Shown: piece after piece, positions 37,875-47,303 of the stretch
How positions within the stretch are numbered: the first letter of the stretch is position 1
Layout: the number at the start of each line of letters is the position of its first letter
Origin: JACCTI01 sp038237435
GTDB lineage: Bacteria > Verrucomicrobiota > Verrucomicrobiia > Chthoniobacterales > UBA10450
Length of the DNA stretch: 64,000 bases
Assembly (NCBI GenBank): GCA_038237435.1
Contig: JBBRYT010000012.1
Coordinates: 1 to 64,000, forward strand
Reading direction: 5' to 3'
Position numbers and translations under genes: made by a program
The notes under the pieces: model-generated
What the model was told of the DNA's origin: nothing
What the model saw: the letters and a program-made list of their open reading frames with translations, nothing else
Databases searched by the model: none

Positions 37875-38233
37875 TGCGACTCGTAAAGTCCGATGATATT
37901 TCCGCCGGGATCGCGGAAGCGCGCAGTAATCTCTGGCGCATCGACGCCGATAGGTTGCACGAGCTCACATCCTTGCGTTAGCACAGCCTCGATCGTCGTC
38001 GCCACGCTCTCGCACCAGATATAAATGAGCAACCCCGGAGTGGTAGACGGTGGTCGCCCAGTTACCCAAGCGCCACTAACAGCGCCAGTCGTATCATCAA
38101 AGGCGATAACTCCATCGCCCCGCCGCCGTAGCTGCCAGCCGAAGATCTTCTCATAGAAGTCGGAGGAGCGACCGACGTCCGTCGCGGGAATCTCAATATA
38201 ACAGATTTTTCCGTGCGGATTTGCTTGCGACAT
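37871..38233 (-). CDS. VOC (glyoxalase/bleomycin-resistance) family protein
   Basis: A 120-residue single vicinal-oxygen-chelate module pair: KICYIEIPATDVGRSSDFYEKIFGWQLR at the N terminus with the first metal-ligand position, and ITARFRDPGGNIIGLYES at the C terminus with the final Glu ligand position. Small VOC proteins of this kind often form dimers and have varied functions. It is 7 bp after the amidohydrolase gene and overlaps the hypothetical gene downstream. Confidence 0.88.
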   Translation of the reverse strand: MSQANPHGKICYIEIPATDVGRSSDFYEKIFGWQLRRRGDGVIAFDDTTGAVSGAWVTGRPPSTTPGLLIYIWCESVATTIEAVLTQGCELVQPIGVDAPEITARFRDPGGNIIGLYESH

Positions 38234-38240
38234 TACTCAG

Positions 38241-39452
38241 TTAACGAGTTCGCCGTTTGTATTTTTCGAGATACTTATCGCGCAAACGGGTGTGACGACT
38301 ACTCAGGGCGATTTCGCGACCGTCGATGTAGGCTGCTTCGACTTGGGTAGGAAAGTCGAGTGGGTCGCCGTTAGTTACTATCAAAGTAGCGGCTTTGCCT
38401 TGTTCCAAAGAGCCCAACTGGTCGGCGATGCCTAACAACTGCGCGGGATAAAGAGTAACAGCTTTCAAAGCTTCTTCCTTCGGTAAGCCGAAGGCCGCTG
38501 ACATGGATGCCTCGAAAGGCATGTTGCGCTCATGAGGCCCTTCGGATTCGCGGCCGGCACGGGCGATACAGAAACGCACGCCCGCGGTCTGCAATCGCGC
38601 GGCGTTGCTAAGCTGACTGTCGTAAGGATCGTCGCGGCGCGGCGGGATGGCAGTGGCCATGCCGATGATTACCGGTGTGTCGGTGGCTTTGAGTTGATCG
38701 ACCATGCGCCAGGCGTCGTGACCTCCGACGATGGTGATCTTAAGCTGCGCTTCTTTCGTCCAGGCGAGTGCCGCTTCGATTTGCGCGACTGTGTTGGCGT
38801 GGACGAAGACTGGAAGCTTGCCGTCAAAAATCGGCATCATTGCTTCCCACCGTTGGTCGGCTTTGAAATCGGGCGCGGGATTTTTGCGCGCCTGCCAATA
38901 AGAACGCGCAATCTCGAAGGAATCGCGAATCGTTTTCAAATTTTTGTCGATATCTTTCTGCTGATCTTCGATCGACTTCGAGGCGTGCGGATCGCGATTG
39001 AGTTGCATCGTGGGCCAGCGCAAATGCATTGCGGCGGGTGAACGCACCGTCATTGCTTCCGGCGTCCAGCCATCGAGGCGAATGATGGCGGATTGACCGG
39101 AAAGAATTCCGCCTTCGGGCGTGGCGAGCGCGGTGAGGATTCCGTTGGCGCGCGTGACTGGGATTAGTTCGCTGTCGGGATTGATGCTGGTGATGGCGCG
39201 CGCGTTCGGATTAATCGTGCCCGCCTCAGCGAAATCGACGGTCGAACGAACGGCGCTGATCTCGGTCAAGCCGAGAACAGTGTCGGCGCTGATCAAGCCG
39301 GGATAAATGTGTTTACCGGTAACGTCGATCACTTCGGCACCGGCCGGAGCTGTGTCGTCCGCGCCTAACGAGACGATTTTTCCTTGGTCGAAAACGATCG
39401 TGCCGTTCGCGATGTCGGGACCGCTGACCGGATGAATCGTCGCGCCCTTCAA
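38241..39452 (-). CDS. amidohydrolase-family protein with a broken 5' end
   Basis: A 403-residue amidohydrolase (imidazolonepropionase-like). It starts with the family's small beta domain (VSGPDIANGTIVFDQGKIVSLGADD...VIDVTGKHIYPGLI) and ends with AVTLYPAQLLGIADQLGSLEQGKAATLIVTNGDP. Metal ligands are eroded: the usual HxH after the first strand reads SAD, and a VFVH and a GGHD remain, so catalysis is uncertain. Only a TTG is available at 39452. The frame continues upstream to 39545 and encodes a signal-peptide-like ILLTVLLGLTSAFASP segment, but no ATG/GTG/TTG precedes it; the 126-bp element (39537-39662) abuts exactly there, so the native start was probably lost by insertion. Confidence 0.78.
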   Translation of the reverse strand: MKGATIHPVSGPDIANGTIVFDQGKIVSLGADDTAPAGAEVIDVTGKHIYPGLISADTVLGLTEISAVRSTVDFAEAGTINPNARAITSINPDSELIPVTRANGILTALATPEGGILSGQSAIIRLDGWTPEAMTVRSPAAMHLRWPTMQLNRDPHASKSIEDQQKDIDKNLKTIRDSFEIARSYWQARKNPAPDFKADQRWEAMMPIFDGKLPVFVHANTVAQIEAALAWTKEAQLKITIVGGHDAWRMVDQLKATDTPVIIGMATAIPPRRDDPYDSQLSNAARLQTAGVRFCIARAGRESEGPHERNMPFEASMSAAFGLPKEEALKAVTLYPAQLLGIADQLGSLEQGKAATLIVTNGDPLDFPTQVEAAYIDGREIALSSRHTRLRDKYLEKYKRRTR

Positions 39453-39536
39453 GGCGATCGGTTTCGATTGCGGCGGCGCGGGAATTTCTGGCGAAGCGAA
39501 AGCACTCGTTAGGCCGAGAAGTACGGTAAGCAGAAT

Positions 39537-39662
39537 CTGGGGAGCTCACGCGGCTCGCGTGCGGGCGAGGCGGCTCGCCGAGCGAATTTTTTTCTCAAGG
39601 AGAGAAGAAGATTGTTTCGGCGAGCCGCCGAAACCAGCACGCGGGCCGCGTGCGCTCCCCAG
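39537..39662. mobile_element. 126-bp palindromic MITE-like element
   Basis: The ends are perfect inverted repeats (CTGGGGAGC at 39537 and GCTCCCCAG ending at 39662). The arms stay largely complementary for about 40 bases (CACGCGGC-CGCGTGC and GGCGGCTCGCCGA on both sides) around an AT-rich centre near 39585-39615. No transposase is encoded, so it is non-autonomous. No second copy was found in the window, and no target-site duplication was resolved. It separates two amidohydrolase genes and truncates the signal peptide of the downstream one. Confidence 0.75.
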
Positions 39663-39682
39663 AGGAATCGGCAGAGTGTCGC

Positions 39683-42600
39683 TCATTGGTCGACCTCCGT
39701 GCAGCTGTAACGGTCCGTGCCATCGCCATATAAATCCGTCGGTTTGGGCGATTCCTTGTCGCCATCCTTTTTGTCGCCGTCTTTCGGTTTGCCGGAATCT
39801 TTTACGCGTTCGGCCAACGCTTTTTGCACGAGCGTTTCGCGTTGGGTCGCGATTTTTTTCTGCGCTTCGGCATCTTCCGCGCGATCGAAATATTTTCGGC
39901 CTTCGATCCAGGTTTGATTCGCGTGCGAATAATTCGAGAGTGGGTCGCCGCTCCAGATGACGAAGTCCGCGTCCTTGCCGACTTCGAGCGAGCCGACTTT
40001 CGCTTCGACGCGCAACTGCTTCGCGGGATTGATCGTGACTAATTTCAACGCATCGTCCGGCGACATGCCGCCATATTTCATCGACTTGCCGGCTTCGGTG
40101 TTGAGACGACGCGCAAGATCGGCGCTGTCGGAGTTCACCGAAGTCAAAACGCCCTGGCTCGTCATCATGGCGGCGTTGAACGGAATGGCGTCGATCACTT
40201 CCATCTTGTAGCCCCACCAATCGGCGAAGGTCGAACCGCCCACACCGGCCGCCGCGATTTCCTGCGCGACTTTGTAGCCTTCGAGAATGTGCTGGAGCGT
40301 GGCGACGCGGATGTTGAATTCTTTTGTGACGCGCAGGAGCGCGAGCACTTCGTCCTGCCGATAAGAATGACAATGAATGAGACGTTTGCCCTCGAGCATT
40401 TCGGCGAGCGCTTCGAGTTGCAGATCGCGGCGGAAGGGCAGGGCATCTTTTCGTTTCGAAGCAGCGACATATTCCTGCGCGGCGCGAAAACGATCGCGGA
40501 TGATTTCTTCCACGCCCATGCGCGTTTGCGGATAACGCGTGGTGAAACGATCGCCCCAGTTCGATTGCTTGACGTTTTCGCCGAGCGCGAATTTTACGCC
40601 CTGCGGCGCGTCGGTGAATTTCAATTCTTCCGGCACCGCGCCCCAACGGAATTTCACGATCTGATTTTGTCCGCCGATCGGATTGGCCGAACCGTGCAGA
40701 AGATTGGCAGCGGTGACGCCGCCGGCGAGTTCGTGATAGATGGCGATGTCGGTCGCGTCGACCACATCGCCGATGCGCACTTCGCAGGTGACCGCGTGCG
40801 AGCCTTCATTGACGCCGCGACTAATGGCGGTGTGCGAATGGCAATCGATGATACCGGGCGTGACGTGCAGTCCTTTGCCATCAATAGCGGTCGCGCCGCC
40901 AGGTGCTTTCAAGCCGGGACCGACTGCCGTGATTTTTCCGCCGCTCACTAAAAGATCGGCGTTTTGCAGAGTGCCTTGCGGACCGGAAGTCCAAATAGTC
41001 GCGCCTTGAATTAAGACGGAAGTTTGTTCCGGTGGCGCGCTGCGACCGTAAGCCCCGGCGGGAAATGTCTCAGGAAAATCGAGCGGTTTATCGAGCGGCG
41101 AAGGTTTTTCGTCCGGCTTTTTCTGCGCGACGTAGGCAGCGGTACGTTTGGCCGTCCATTCATTCCCCGAAATGTTATCACTCGTTAGGCGACCAAAAAA
41201 ACGCAGCGAACCTTCGCCTTTTTCGAAAAGCTTTGCGGGCGCGACGAGCAAGACCTCGTCGTCCTTCGCCCAAATCGAAATCTTATCTTCGCCGGATTTC
41301 GCGCTTGGTTTATCGAGCTCGCCTTCGATGGTCAGTTGGATTTTCTTGCCGTTCGCGCTCATCTCCCATGTGCCGCGCGGATCGCGATTGTCGGCGCGAT
41401 CAGTATCGAACCAGCCACCATCAATCCAAGTGGTGAGAACGCGCGCGTCGTCCGCGGTGAAAAGGTCGCCGCTGGCCACGACAAGATTCGCGAGGCGCCC
41501 GCGCTCGATTGTGCCCAGCCGATCCGCGACGCCGAACATCTCTGCCGGAGCACTCGTTAGGGCGGCGAGGGCGGCGTCTTTGCTCAAGCCTCGCCTAACG
41601 ACTAGTCGGATGCGCGACCAGAATTCCTTGTCGGGCTTCTCCAATTTTTCCGTGGTGAAGGCGATGGGAATTCCGGCCGCTGCGAGCAGCGCGGGATTGC
41701 TGGGCGCGAGATCCCAGTGCTGCAACTCATCGAGCTGATAATCGATCGCGCGCAATGGATTCTCGACTTCCGGCACCTTGGGAAAATCGAGCGGAAGAAT
41801 GATGGCCGTTTTGCCTAACGACTTGCGAACGCGGTATTCATAACCGTTGCCGAAAAGCATCGGCTTCATTTTGAATTCGTCGGCGATGCGCACGGCGCGG
41901 AGAAGATCGAGTTCATCTTCCGCTTCAAAAATGGACGGTTGTTTGCGTTGCGAGTGCGCGGCGATCGCAGCGAGGCTGGCATTGTCTTCCGGACGCTCGG
42001 TCGTGGCCGGAGCCTTGCGATACGCGTCCTGTGCGGCTTGATACCAACCGGCGTCGAGAAGCGTTTGCCTAACGAGTGCAATGCAGCCCATGAGGGAAGT
42101 GGGATAACCGGCGTCGCGGCTGCGATCGAAATCGAAGGAAATATGTTGGGCCACCATCGGGACGACCACGGTGGTGTTGAGGTCGTCATCACGCAGATTG
42201 ATCAACGCGCTTTCGCCGCGAAAAATCCCGCGGCCAGGAACGATGAGCGCGCTGGTAAAACCAAGGTCGCGCAATTTCTCAGTTCCTTTTTTGTCGAACT
42301 TCAAATAATCGACGGCGTTTCGTTCCGGCGTGACGCGCGGGTTCCAATCGTGTGTTCCTTTGATCGGCTCTTTCGGAGATTCCTTCGGTTTCGCTTTCGC
42401 GTCGTCGTCATCCGAGTCGCGCTGCGGTGCCAAAGGTTGCAAGGTCTCCGGCAATTCGAGATGGCTGTAAGCATCAATGAATCCCGGATAAATTGTCTTG
42501 CCGGTCAGATCCCAAACGCGCGCTTCCGATGGGACTTTCACACTTGCGCCTACATCGACGATGAGACCATCACGGATCAGCACCGTTCCTTTCTCGATCA

Positions 42601-42760
42601 CTTTTCCCGGCGCGGTGACGATGCGAGCATTCGTTAGGGCATGAACGCGCGGATTATTTTCGCGCAGACCTTGTTTGGGCGCGGAGCTAACTTGCGCAGT
42701 GGCGACATTTGCGGAGAAAGATGCGAGCGCGGCAAGAAGGAGCACGCGGACCAGCTGCAT
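39683..42760 (-). CDS. tandem double amidohydrolase, exported
   Basis: A 1025-residue protein with a signal peptide (VLLLAALASFSANVATAQ). Two amidohydrolase domains follow. The first (~35-460) has lost the HxH metal motif (IDAYSHLE). The second (~580-970) keeps HSHTAISR near 642, HCHSYRQDEVLALL near 790 and VNSDSADLARRL near 850, so it is the likely active half. Between them is a beta-rich insert of ~120 residues. The C terminus is Lys/Asp-rich. It heads the operon amidohydrolase - element - amidohydrolase - VOC - hypothetical. Likely a periplasmic metal hydrolase; substrate unknown. Confidence 0.88.
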   Translation of the reverse strand: MQLVRVLLLAALASFSANVATAQVSSAPKQGLRENNPRVHALTNARIVTAPGKVIEKGTVLIRDGLIVDVGASVKVPSEARVWDLTGKTIYPGFIDAYSHLELPETLQPLAPQRDSDDDDAKAKPKESPKEPIKGTHDWNPRVTPERNAVDYLKFDKKGTEKLRDLGFTSALIVPGRGIFRGESALINLRDDDLNTTVVVPMVAQHISFDFDRSRDAGYPTSLMGCIALVRQTLLDAGWYQAAQDAYRKAPATTERPEDNASLAAIAAHSQRKQPSIFEAEDELDLLRAVRIADEFKMKPMLFGNGYEYRVRKSLGKTAIILPLDFPKVPEVENPLRAIDYQLDELQHWDLAPSNPALLAAAGIPIAFTTEKLEKPDKEFWSRIRLVVRRGLSKDAALAALTSAPAEMFGVADRLGTIERGRLANLVVASGDLFTADDARVLTTWIDGGWFDTDRADNRDPRGTWEMSANGKKIQLTIEGELDKPSAKSGEDKISIWAKDDEVLLVAPAKLFEKGEGSLRFFGRLTSDNISGNEWTAKRTAAYVAQKKPDEKPSPLDKPLDFPETFPAGAYGRSAPPEQTSVLIQGATIWTSGPQGTLQNADLLVSGGKITAVGPGLKAPGGATAIDGKGLHVTPGIIDCHSHTAISRGVNEGSHAVTCEVRIGDVVDATDIAIYHELAGGVTAANLLHGSANPIGGQNQIVKFRWGAVPEELKFTDAPQGVKFALGENVKQSNWGDRFTTRYPQTRMGVEEIIRDRFRAAQEYVAASKRKDALPFRRDLQLEALAEMLEGKRLIHCHSYRQDEVLALLRVTKEFNIRVATLQHILEGYKVAQEIAAAGVGGSTFADWWGYKMEVIDAIPFNAAMMTSQGVLTSVNSDSADLARRLNTEAGKSMKYGGMSPDDALKLVTINPAKQLRVEAKVGSLEVGKDADFVIWSGDPLSNYSHANQTWIEGRKYFDRAEDAEAQKKIATQRETLVQKALAERVKDSGKPKDGDKKDGDKESPKPTDLYGDGTDRYSCTEVDQ

Positions 42761-42819
42761 GAGGGAGGAAGGCTATCGTTACTGACAAACCGCACAAGTC
42801 GCTTTATCTGGAAGCTGCC

Positions 42820-44862
42820 ATGAATGCTTCGCTTCGATTTTTCTTCTTTTTTTTCGCAGCTATTTTTTGCGCGAAAGCGCAGCAACCTTCGGCCGAACGA
42901 ACGCCCGACGTGAGTGACAAGGTACTCTTAACTCAGCAGCGCCCAGCGGGACTGACACCATCCGCTGCGCCGAACACGAATCTCTTGGACAAGGCGCTAA
43001 TTACAAAAGCGACGCCGCAGATGAAATCCGACAAGAAACCAGTGAAGCAATACACGATCGAGCAATTCATGGCGACAACGCGCATCGGCGGGAGTGCGTT
43101 CTCGTCGGACGAAAAATCGATTTTGTTTCACAGCAACAAAAGCGGGATCTTCAATGTCTATCGCATTCCCAGTGGAGGCGGCGATTGGCAGCAGCTGACC
43201 ACTTCGACCAAGGAGAGCACTTACATTGTGGGTGCGTTCCCCACCGATGCGCGCTTTCTCTATAGTTACGACAAAGGCGGCAACGAGAATTCGCACATTT
43301 ACTTGCGCGAGCTTGATGGCAGTGAACGTGATCTGACGCCGGGCGAAAAAACGAAGGCGAATTTCCTCGGCTGGAGTCACGATCAAAAGGCGTTCTTCTT
43401 TTCCACGAACGCACGCGACTCGAAGTTTTTTGACGTTTTCGAAATACCGATCGCGGACCTGACGCCGACCCTGATTTATCAGGACGAAACGGGCTTCGAT
43501 GTGGGAGCGATCTCGAACGACAAGCGCTTCATCGCTTTCAAGAAAAGCGGCAACACCACGGCAGACGCTGATGTTTATCTCTACAACGTTGAGACAAAGG
43601 AAATCAAAAATCTCACGGCACATGAAGGCGAGGTGGAGAACGACCCGCAAACCTTCGATGTCGATTCCAAGAATCTTTATTTCCTCTCGAACGAAGGAAC
43701 GGAGTTCAAGTACATCGCTCGCTATGACCTCGCGTCCGGCGTACGCGAAGTGGTAGCGAAAGAACCGTGGGACGTTTCTTCGATCGCATTTTCTGCGAAT
43801 GGAAAGTACCGCGTGGTGGCGACGAATGAAGATGCGCGCACGCGCTTGAAGATCACGGAAGAGGCGACAGGGAAGGCGATCGCGCTGCCGCCCTTGCCGG
43901 AGGGCGACATCAGCGGCGTGAACATTTCCGAGAGCGAAAAACAGATGGCGTTTTATCACGCCGGTTCGCGCTGGCCGGATAATCTGTATGTCTATGATTT
44001 TGCGAGTGGAAAGGCGAATCGCCTAACGAGTAGTTTGAATCCGGAGGTCAATGCGGAGGACCTCGTCGACGGAAAAGTGATTCGCTACAAGTCTTTCGAC
44101 GGTCTGGAAATTCCCGCCATTCTTTACCAAGCGCATGGCGCGAGCGCGGCGACCAGGGCTCCGGCGATTGTCGTGGTGCACGGTGGGCCGGGCGGACAGG
44201 CGCGCATGCCTTACAGCGCCTACAGGCAATACCTGGTGAATCATGGCTACGTGATCCTCGATGTGAACAATCGCGGTTCGAGCGGTTACGGAAAGACATT
44301 CTTCACGGCCGATGATCGCAAACATGGGCGCGAACCGCTGTGGGATTGTGTGGAGGCGAAAACGTTCTTGAACTCGTTAGGCTACGTGGATGCGAAAAAG
44401 ATCGGGATCATGGGCGGATCTTACGGCGGCTACATGGTGCTGGCGGCGCTGACTTTTAAACCGGAGGAATTCGCGGTGGGAGTGGATATTTTCGGCGTGT
44501 CGAATTGGGTCCGCACCCTGCAGAGCATTCCGCCGTATTGGGAGGCGCAGCGGAAATCCTTGTATGCGGAGATTGGTAACCCCGAAACGGAGCTGGAAAT
44601 GTTACGCGCAATTTCGCCGCTATTTCACGCCGACAAAATCACCAAACCGCTCATCGTTCTACAAGGGAAGAACGATCCGCGCGTGATTAAACCGGAGTCG
44701 GACGAAATCGTCGACGCGATTAAGAAGAAAAATGGTGTGGTCGAGTACGTGGTGTTCGACAATGAAGGCCACGGTTTCACGAAAAAGGAAAATGAGATTC
44801 GCGCTTACAAAGCGATCCTCGATTTCTTGGACAAGTATCTGAAAGGCTCAGCCAAGTCTTAA
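42820..44862 (+). CDS. S9-family peptidase (prolyl oligopeptidase type), exported
   Basis: A 680-residue serine peptidase with a signal peptide (FFFFFFAAIFCAKAQ). A seven-bladed propeller-like domain (~70-400; repeats such as LFHSNKSGIFNVYRIPSGGG) precedes the alpha/beta-hydrolase domain. Catalytic residues: the nucleophile Ser in GGSYGGYMV near 530, Asp in GKNDPRVI near 620, and His in EGHGFTKKE near 650. VVHGGPGGQ supplies the oxyanion hole. It is divergent from the double amidohydrolase across a 59-bp gap, so they may share regulation. Likely a periplasmic peptidase. Confidence 0.93.
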   Translation: MNASLRFFFFFFAAIFCAKAQQPSAERTPDVSDKVLLTQQRPAGLTPSAAPNTNLLDKALITKATPQMKSDKKPVKQYTIEQFMATTRIGGSAFSSDEKSILFHSNKSGIFNVYRIPSGGGDWQQLTTSTKESTYIVGAFPTDARFLYSYDKGGNENSHIYLRELDGSERDLTPGEKTKANFLGWSHDQKAFFFSTNARDSKFFDVFEIPIADLTPTLIYQDETGFDVGAISNDKRFIAFKKSGNTTADADVYLYNVETKEIKNLTAHEGEVENDPQTFDVDSKNLYFLSNEGTEFKYIARYDLASGVREVVAKEPWDVSSIAFSANGKYRVVATNEDARTRLKITEEATGKAIALPPLPEGDISGVNISESEKQMAFYHAGSRWPDNLYVYDFASGKANRLTSSLNPEVNAEDLVDGKVIRYKSFDGLEIPAILYQAHGASAATRAPAIVVVHGGPGGQARMPYSAYRQYLVNHGYVILDVNNRGSSGYGKTFFTADDRKHGREPLWDCVEAKTFLNSLGYVDAKKIGIMGGSYGGYMVLAALTFKPEEFAVGVDIFGVSNWVRTLQSIPPYWEAQRKSLYAEIGNPETELEMLRAISPLFHADKITKPLIVLQGKNDPRVIKPESDEIVDAIKKKNGVVEYVVFDNEGHGFTKKENEIRAYKAILDFLDKYLKGSAKS

Positions 44863-44868
44863 GCGAGG

Positions 44869-44884
44869 CGGCTTACAGCTTGCT
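44869..44884 (+). promoter_or_regulatory. possible sigma-54 promoter of the EPS/exosortase operon
   Basis: GG at 44870-44871 and GC at 44882-44883 are separated by exactly 10 bp, with TTGCTT at the -12 element. The -24 element (CGGCTT) departs from TGGCAC. It lies ~35 bp before the dehydrogenase ATG. PrsR, a sigma-54 activator, is encoded in the same locus. Confidence 0.35.
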
Positions 44885-44917
44885 TATTAGCCTCGGAAAA
44901 ATGCACACCAATCGTCT

Positions 44918-46204
44918 ATGAAAATCGCGGTCGTAGGAATGGGCTATGTGGGATTGCCGCTCTCGATGCAGTTTGCGCGCTCGGGGGTCGAGGTTTTGGG
45001 ACTCGATATCGATGAAAGCAAGGTCGGCGCGATTAACGAAGGCCGCAGTTACATTAAGCACATTGATGGCGCGGCGCTCGGAGAACTGGTTAGGGCCAAA
45101 AAATTTTCCGCTTCGACGGAGTTCGCGCGCCTCGCGGAAGTTGAGGCAGTTTTAATCTGCGTCCCGACGCCGCTGGATAAACACCGAGAGCCAGATTTGT
45201 CTTACGTTCTGGATACCGGACGCTTCATCGCTCCTCATTTGCGCAGCGGGATGCTAGTCGTGCTTGAGTCGACGACCTATCCCGGGACAACTGACGGGGA
45301 GCTGCGCGCGGTGCTCGAAGAAGGTTCGAAGTTGAAGGCGGGTCAGGATTTTCATCTCGCCTTTTCGCCGGAGCGCGAGGACCCGGGGAATGCCGGCAGT
45401 CATGTTGGCATCGTGCCGAAAGTAGTAGGTGGTTACACGCCAGCGTGTCTGGATAAAGCGGTGGCGTTATACCAGCGGGCTGTCAGAAGCGTAGTCCCAG
45501 TCTCATCTTGTCGCGTAGCTGAGGCGGCCAAGCTACTCGAAAATATTTTTCGGAGCGTCAACATCGCGTTGGTTAACGAGTTGAAGCGCGTTTACGCAGC
45601 GATGGATATCGACATTTGGGAAGTAATCGCGGCCGCTAAGACCAAGCCATTTGGTTTCATGCCATTTTACCCCGGGCCAGGGCTAGGTGGTCACTGCATT
45701 CCCATCGATCCATTTTATCTGACGTGGAAAGCGCGAGAGTTCGAACAGTATACACGCTTTATTGAGCTGGCGGGCGAGATTAACACGGCCATGCCCGACT
45801 ACGTGGTTGCCCGAGTGATTGAAGCGCTTAACTCCCAGAGGAAGGCCTTAAGAGGAAGTCGCATCCTCGTGGTGGGCCTGGCTTACAAACCTAATGTCGA
45901 CGACGAGCGTGAATCGCCTAGCTATCGGTTGCTGGAGAAACTGCAAGCTAATGGCGCGGAGGCGGCCTTCTACGACCCGTATGTTCCCGTGATCGGGCCC
46001 ACGCGCGAGCATCCACAATGGGCCGGAGCGAAATCCGTCACTTGGGATCGCGAAACGATTGCCGGCTTCGATGCAGTTCTGATCTCGACGGCGCATTCAT
46101 CGGTGAACTATGAGGAGTTAGCAGATTGGGCCCAGTGCATTGTGGATACACGCAACATCATGGCGCCGATTAAAAGGGCGGCGGGTAAGACGTGGAAGGC
46201 GTGA
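44918..46204 (+). CDS. nucleotide-sugar dehydrogenase (UDP-HexNAc / UDP-Glc 6-dehydrogenase)
   Basis: A 428-residue enzyme that oxidises the C6 alcohol of a UDP-sugar to a uronic acid, a precursor for exopolysaccharide. NAD fold at the N terminus (IAVVGMGYVGLPLSMQFA), ESTTYPGTT near 118-125, and the catalytic Cys260 in PGPGLGGHCIPIDP. The conserved Lys appears in the AAKTKPFGFMPF region. It is closer to WbpA/VipA-type UDP-N-acetyl-hexosamine dehydrogenases than to Ugd by general look, but this is not certain. Its last 13 bases overlap the exosortase gene. Confidence 0.9.
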   Translation: MKIAVVGMGYVGLPLSMQFARSGVEVLGLDIDESKVGAINEGRSYIKHIDGAALGELVRAKKFSASTEFARLAEVEAVLICVPTPLDKHREPDLSYVLDTGRFIAPHLRSGMLVVLESTTYPGTTDGELRAVLEEGSKLKAGQDFHLAFSPEREDPGNAGSHVGIVPKVVGGYTPACLDKAVALYQRAVRSVVPVSSCRVAEAAKLLENIFRSVNIALVNELKRVYAAMDIDIWEVIAAAKTKPFGFMPFYPGPGLGGHCIPIDPFYLTWKAREFEQYTRFIELAGEINTAMPDYVVARVIEALNSQRKALRGSRILVVGLAYKPNVDDERESPSYRLLEKLQANGAEAAFYDPYVPVIGPTREHPQWAGAKSVTWDRETIAGFDAVLISTAHSSVNYEELADWAQCIVDTRNIMAPIKRAAGKTWKA

Positions 46205-47088
46205 CCAACCGCTCGTTAGGTAGAGTGGTTGGTGGTGCAATTTGGCTGGCTGCCTTGATATTACTCTACGGCCGAGATTTGTACTCGTTAGGTACTTTCG
46301 TTCTTGGCAATGAGCTGCACTCGCACATCGTCCTTATTCCATTCATCTCGGCTTATCTTATTTATGTTCAACAATCGAGCCTGCCTCGCGAGTATCAGTG
46401 GAGCGTGGCGCCATTCGTTATCGCTGCGGGTGGGGGAATAGCGGCCACGTTATTAGCGCATCGACTGCGTCCCTCTTTAAGCGACAACGATTATTTTGCG
46501 TTCATTGCTTTAGCCGTCGTCCTTCTCGTGATCGCGGGCGGCTTTCTGTTCCGCGGCTTCAATTGGATGAAAGCTATCGCGCTACCGGCCGCTTTTCTCT
46601 TCTTCGCGATTCCCATGCCTGACGGCATGGCTGCCCTCTTAGAGAACTGGTCGAAACTAGGATCGGCGGAGGTGACCAGTTGGTTGTTTGCGCTGGTTGG
46701 CGTTCCAGTGGTTCGCGATGGCGTCTACTTCCAACTACCTGGAATAACAATCGAAGTGGCGCGGGAATGCAGCGGGATCAGGTCCAGTTGGGTGCTGCTT
46801 ATCACGAGCGTGCTGGCCTCCTACCTGTTTCTGCGCACTCCATGGCGACGCCTGCTTTTGGTTTTGCTGGTGATTCCGCTCGGCTTGTTGCGTAACGGTT
46901 TCAGAATCGTCGTAATTGGATGGTTGTGTGTGCATATCAGTCCGGCCATGGTCGATAGCCCAATCCACCACCGAGGCGGCCCGATCTTTTTTGTGCTGTC
47001 CCTAATTCCTTTGTTCCTATTACTCTGGGGGTTCCGCAAGGCGGAACGTCCGTGTTCGCCGCTCCCAACGGCGTCTATCCCGGTTTAA
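46192..47088 (+). CDS. xrt: exosortase (PEP/VPDSG-CTERM sorting transpeptidase)
   Basis: A 298-residue multi-spanning membrane protein with about eight helices. The exosortase active site is complete: Cys193 in ARECSGIRSS, Arg in LRNGFRIV near 234-238, and His in HHRGGPIFF near 259-260. Known function: cleaves the C-terminal sorting tail of exported proteins and attaches them to the surface or EPS. Start is GTG, overlapping the dehydrogenase stop. Three proteins with matching tails lie downstream. Subfamily (XrtC or other) was not resolved. Confidence 0.95.
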   Translation: MEGVTNRSLGRVVGGAIWLAALILLYGRDLYSLGTFVLGNELHSHIVLIPFISAYLIYVQQSSLPREYQWSVAPFVIAAGGGIAATLLAHRLRPSLSDNDYFAFIALAVVLLVIAGGFLFRGFNWMKAIALPAAFLFFAIPMPDGMAALLENWSKLGSAEVTSWLFALVGVPVVRDGVYFQLPGITIEVARECSGIRSSWVLLITSVLASYLFLRTPWRRLLLVLLVIPLGLLRNGFRIVVIGWLCVHISPAMVDSPIHHRGGPIFFVLSLIPLFLLLWGFRKAERPCSPLPTASIPV

Positions 47089-47275
47089 CTGTCGGTTGTT
47101 TTTACGCTTTTCTCACGGACTGGCAGAAATTAGCAGTATGTATTATAAATACTTGGGTTTACCCTCAACAAAAATTGGTCGTAGTCGTCCCCAGCGTTAC
47201 CTATTAGAAATCAACGCTTTGGAACGACTTTCCTGAATGTCGTGATTCGATTCGGGAGGTGACTCGACATTTTCT

Positions 47276-47292
47276 TGGAACGCAGATTGCTA
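47276..47292 (+). promoter_or_regulatory. sigma-54-like sequence before the VPEAGS substrate
   Basis: TTGGAACGCAGATTGCT has GG (47277-47278) and GC (47289-47290) 10 bp apart and a good TTGCT -12 element. However, the expected transcription start would be almost at the ATG (47304), giving a leaderless message, so this may be a chance match or the true start may be further in. Confidence 0.3.
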
Positions 47293-47303
47293 AACTGCGG
47301 TCG

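Noticed and set aside
39546..40646. A 366-residue minus-strand frame
   Set aside because: Arg-rich composition without domain pattern, in the shadow of the double amidohydrolase gene.
39683..42760. Two separate genes for the two amidohydrolase domains
   Set aside because: The frame is continuous with one signal peptide and a joining domain, so it is a single fusion.
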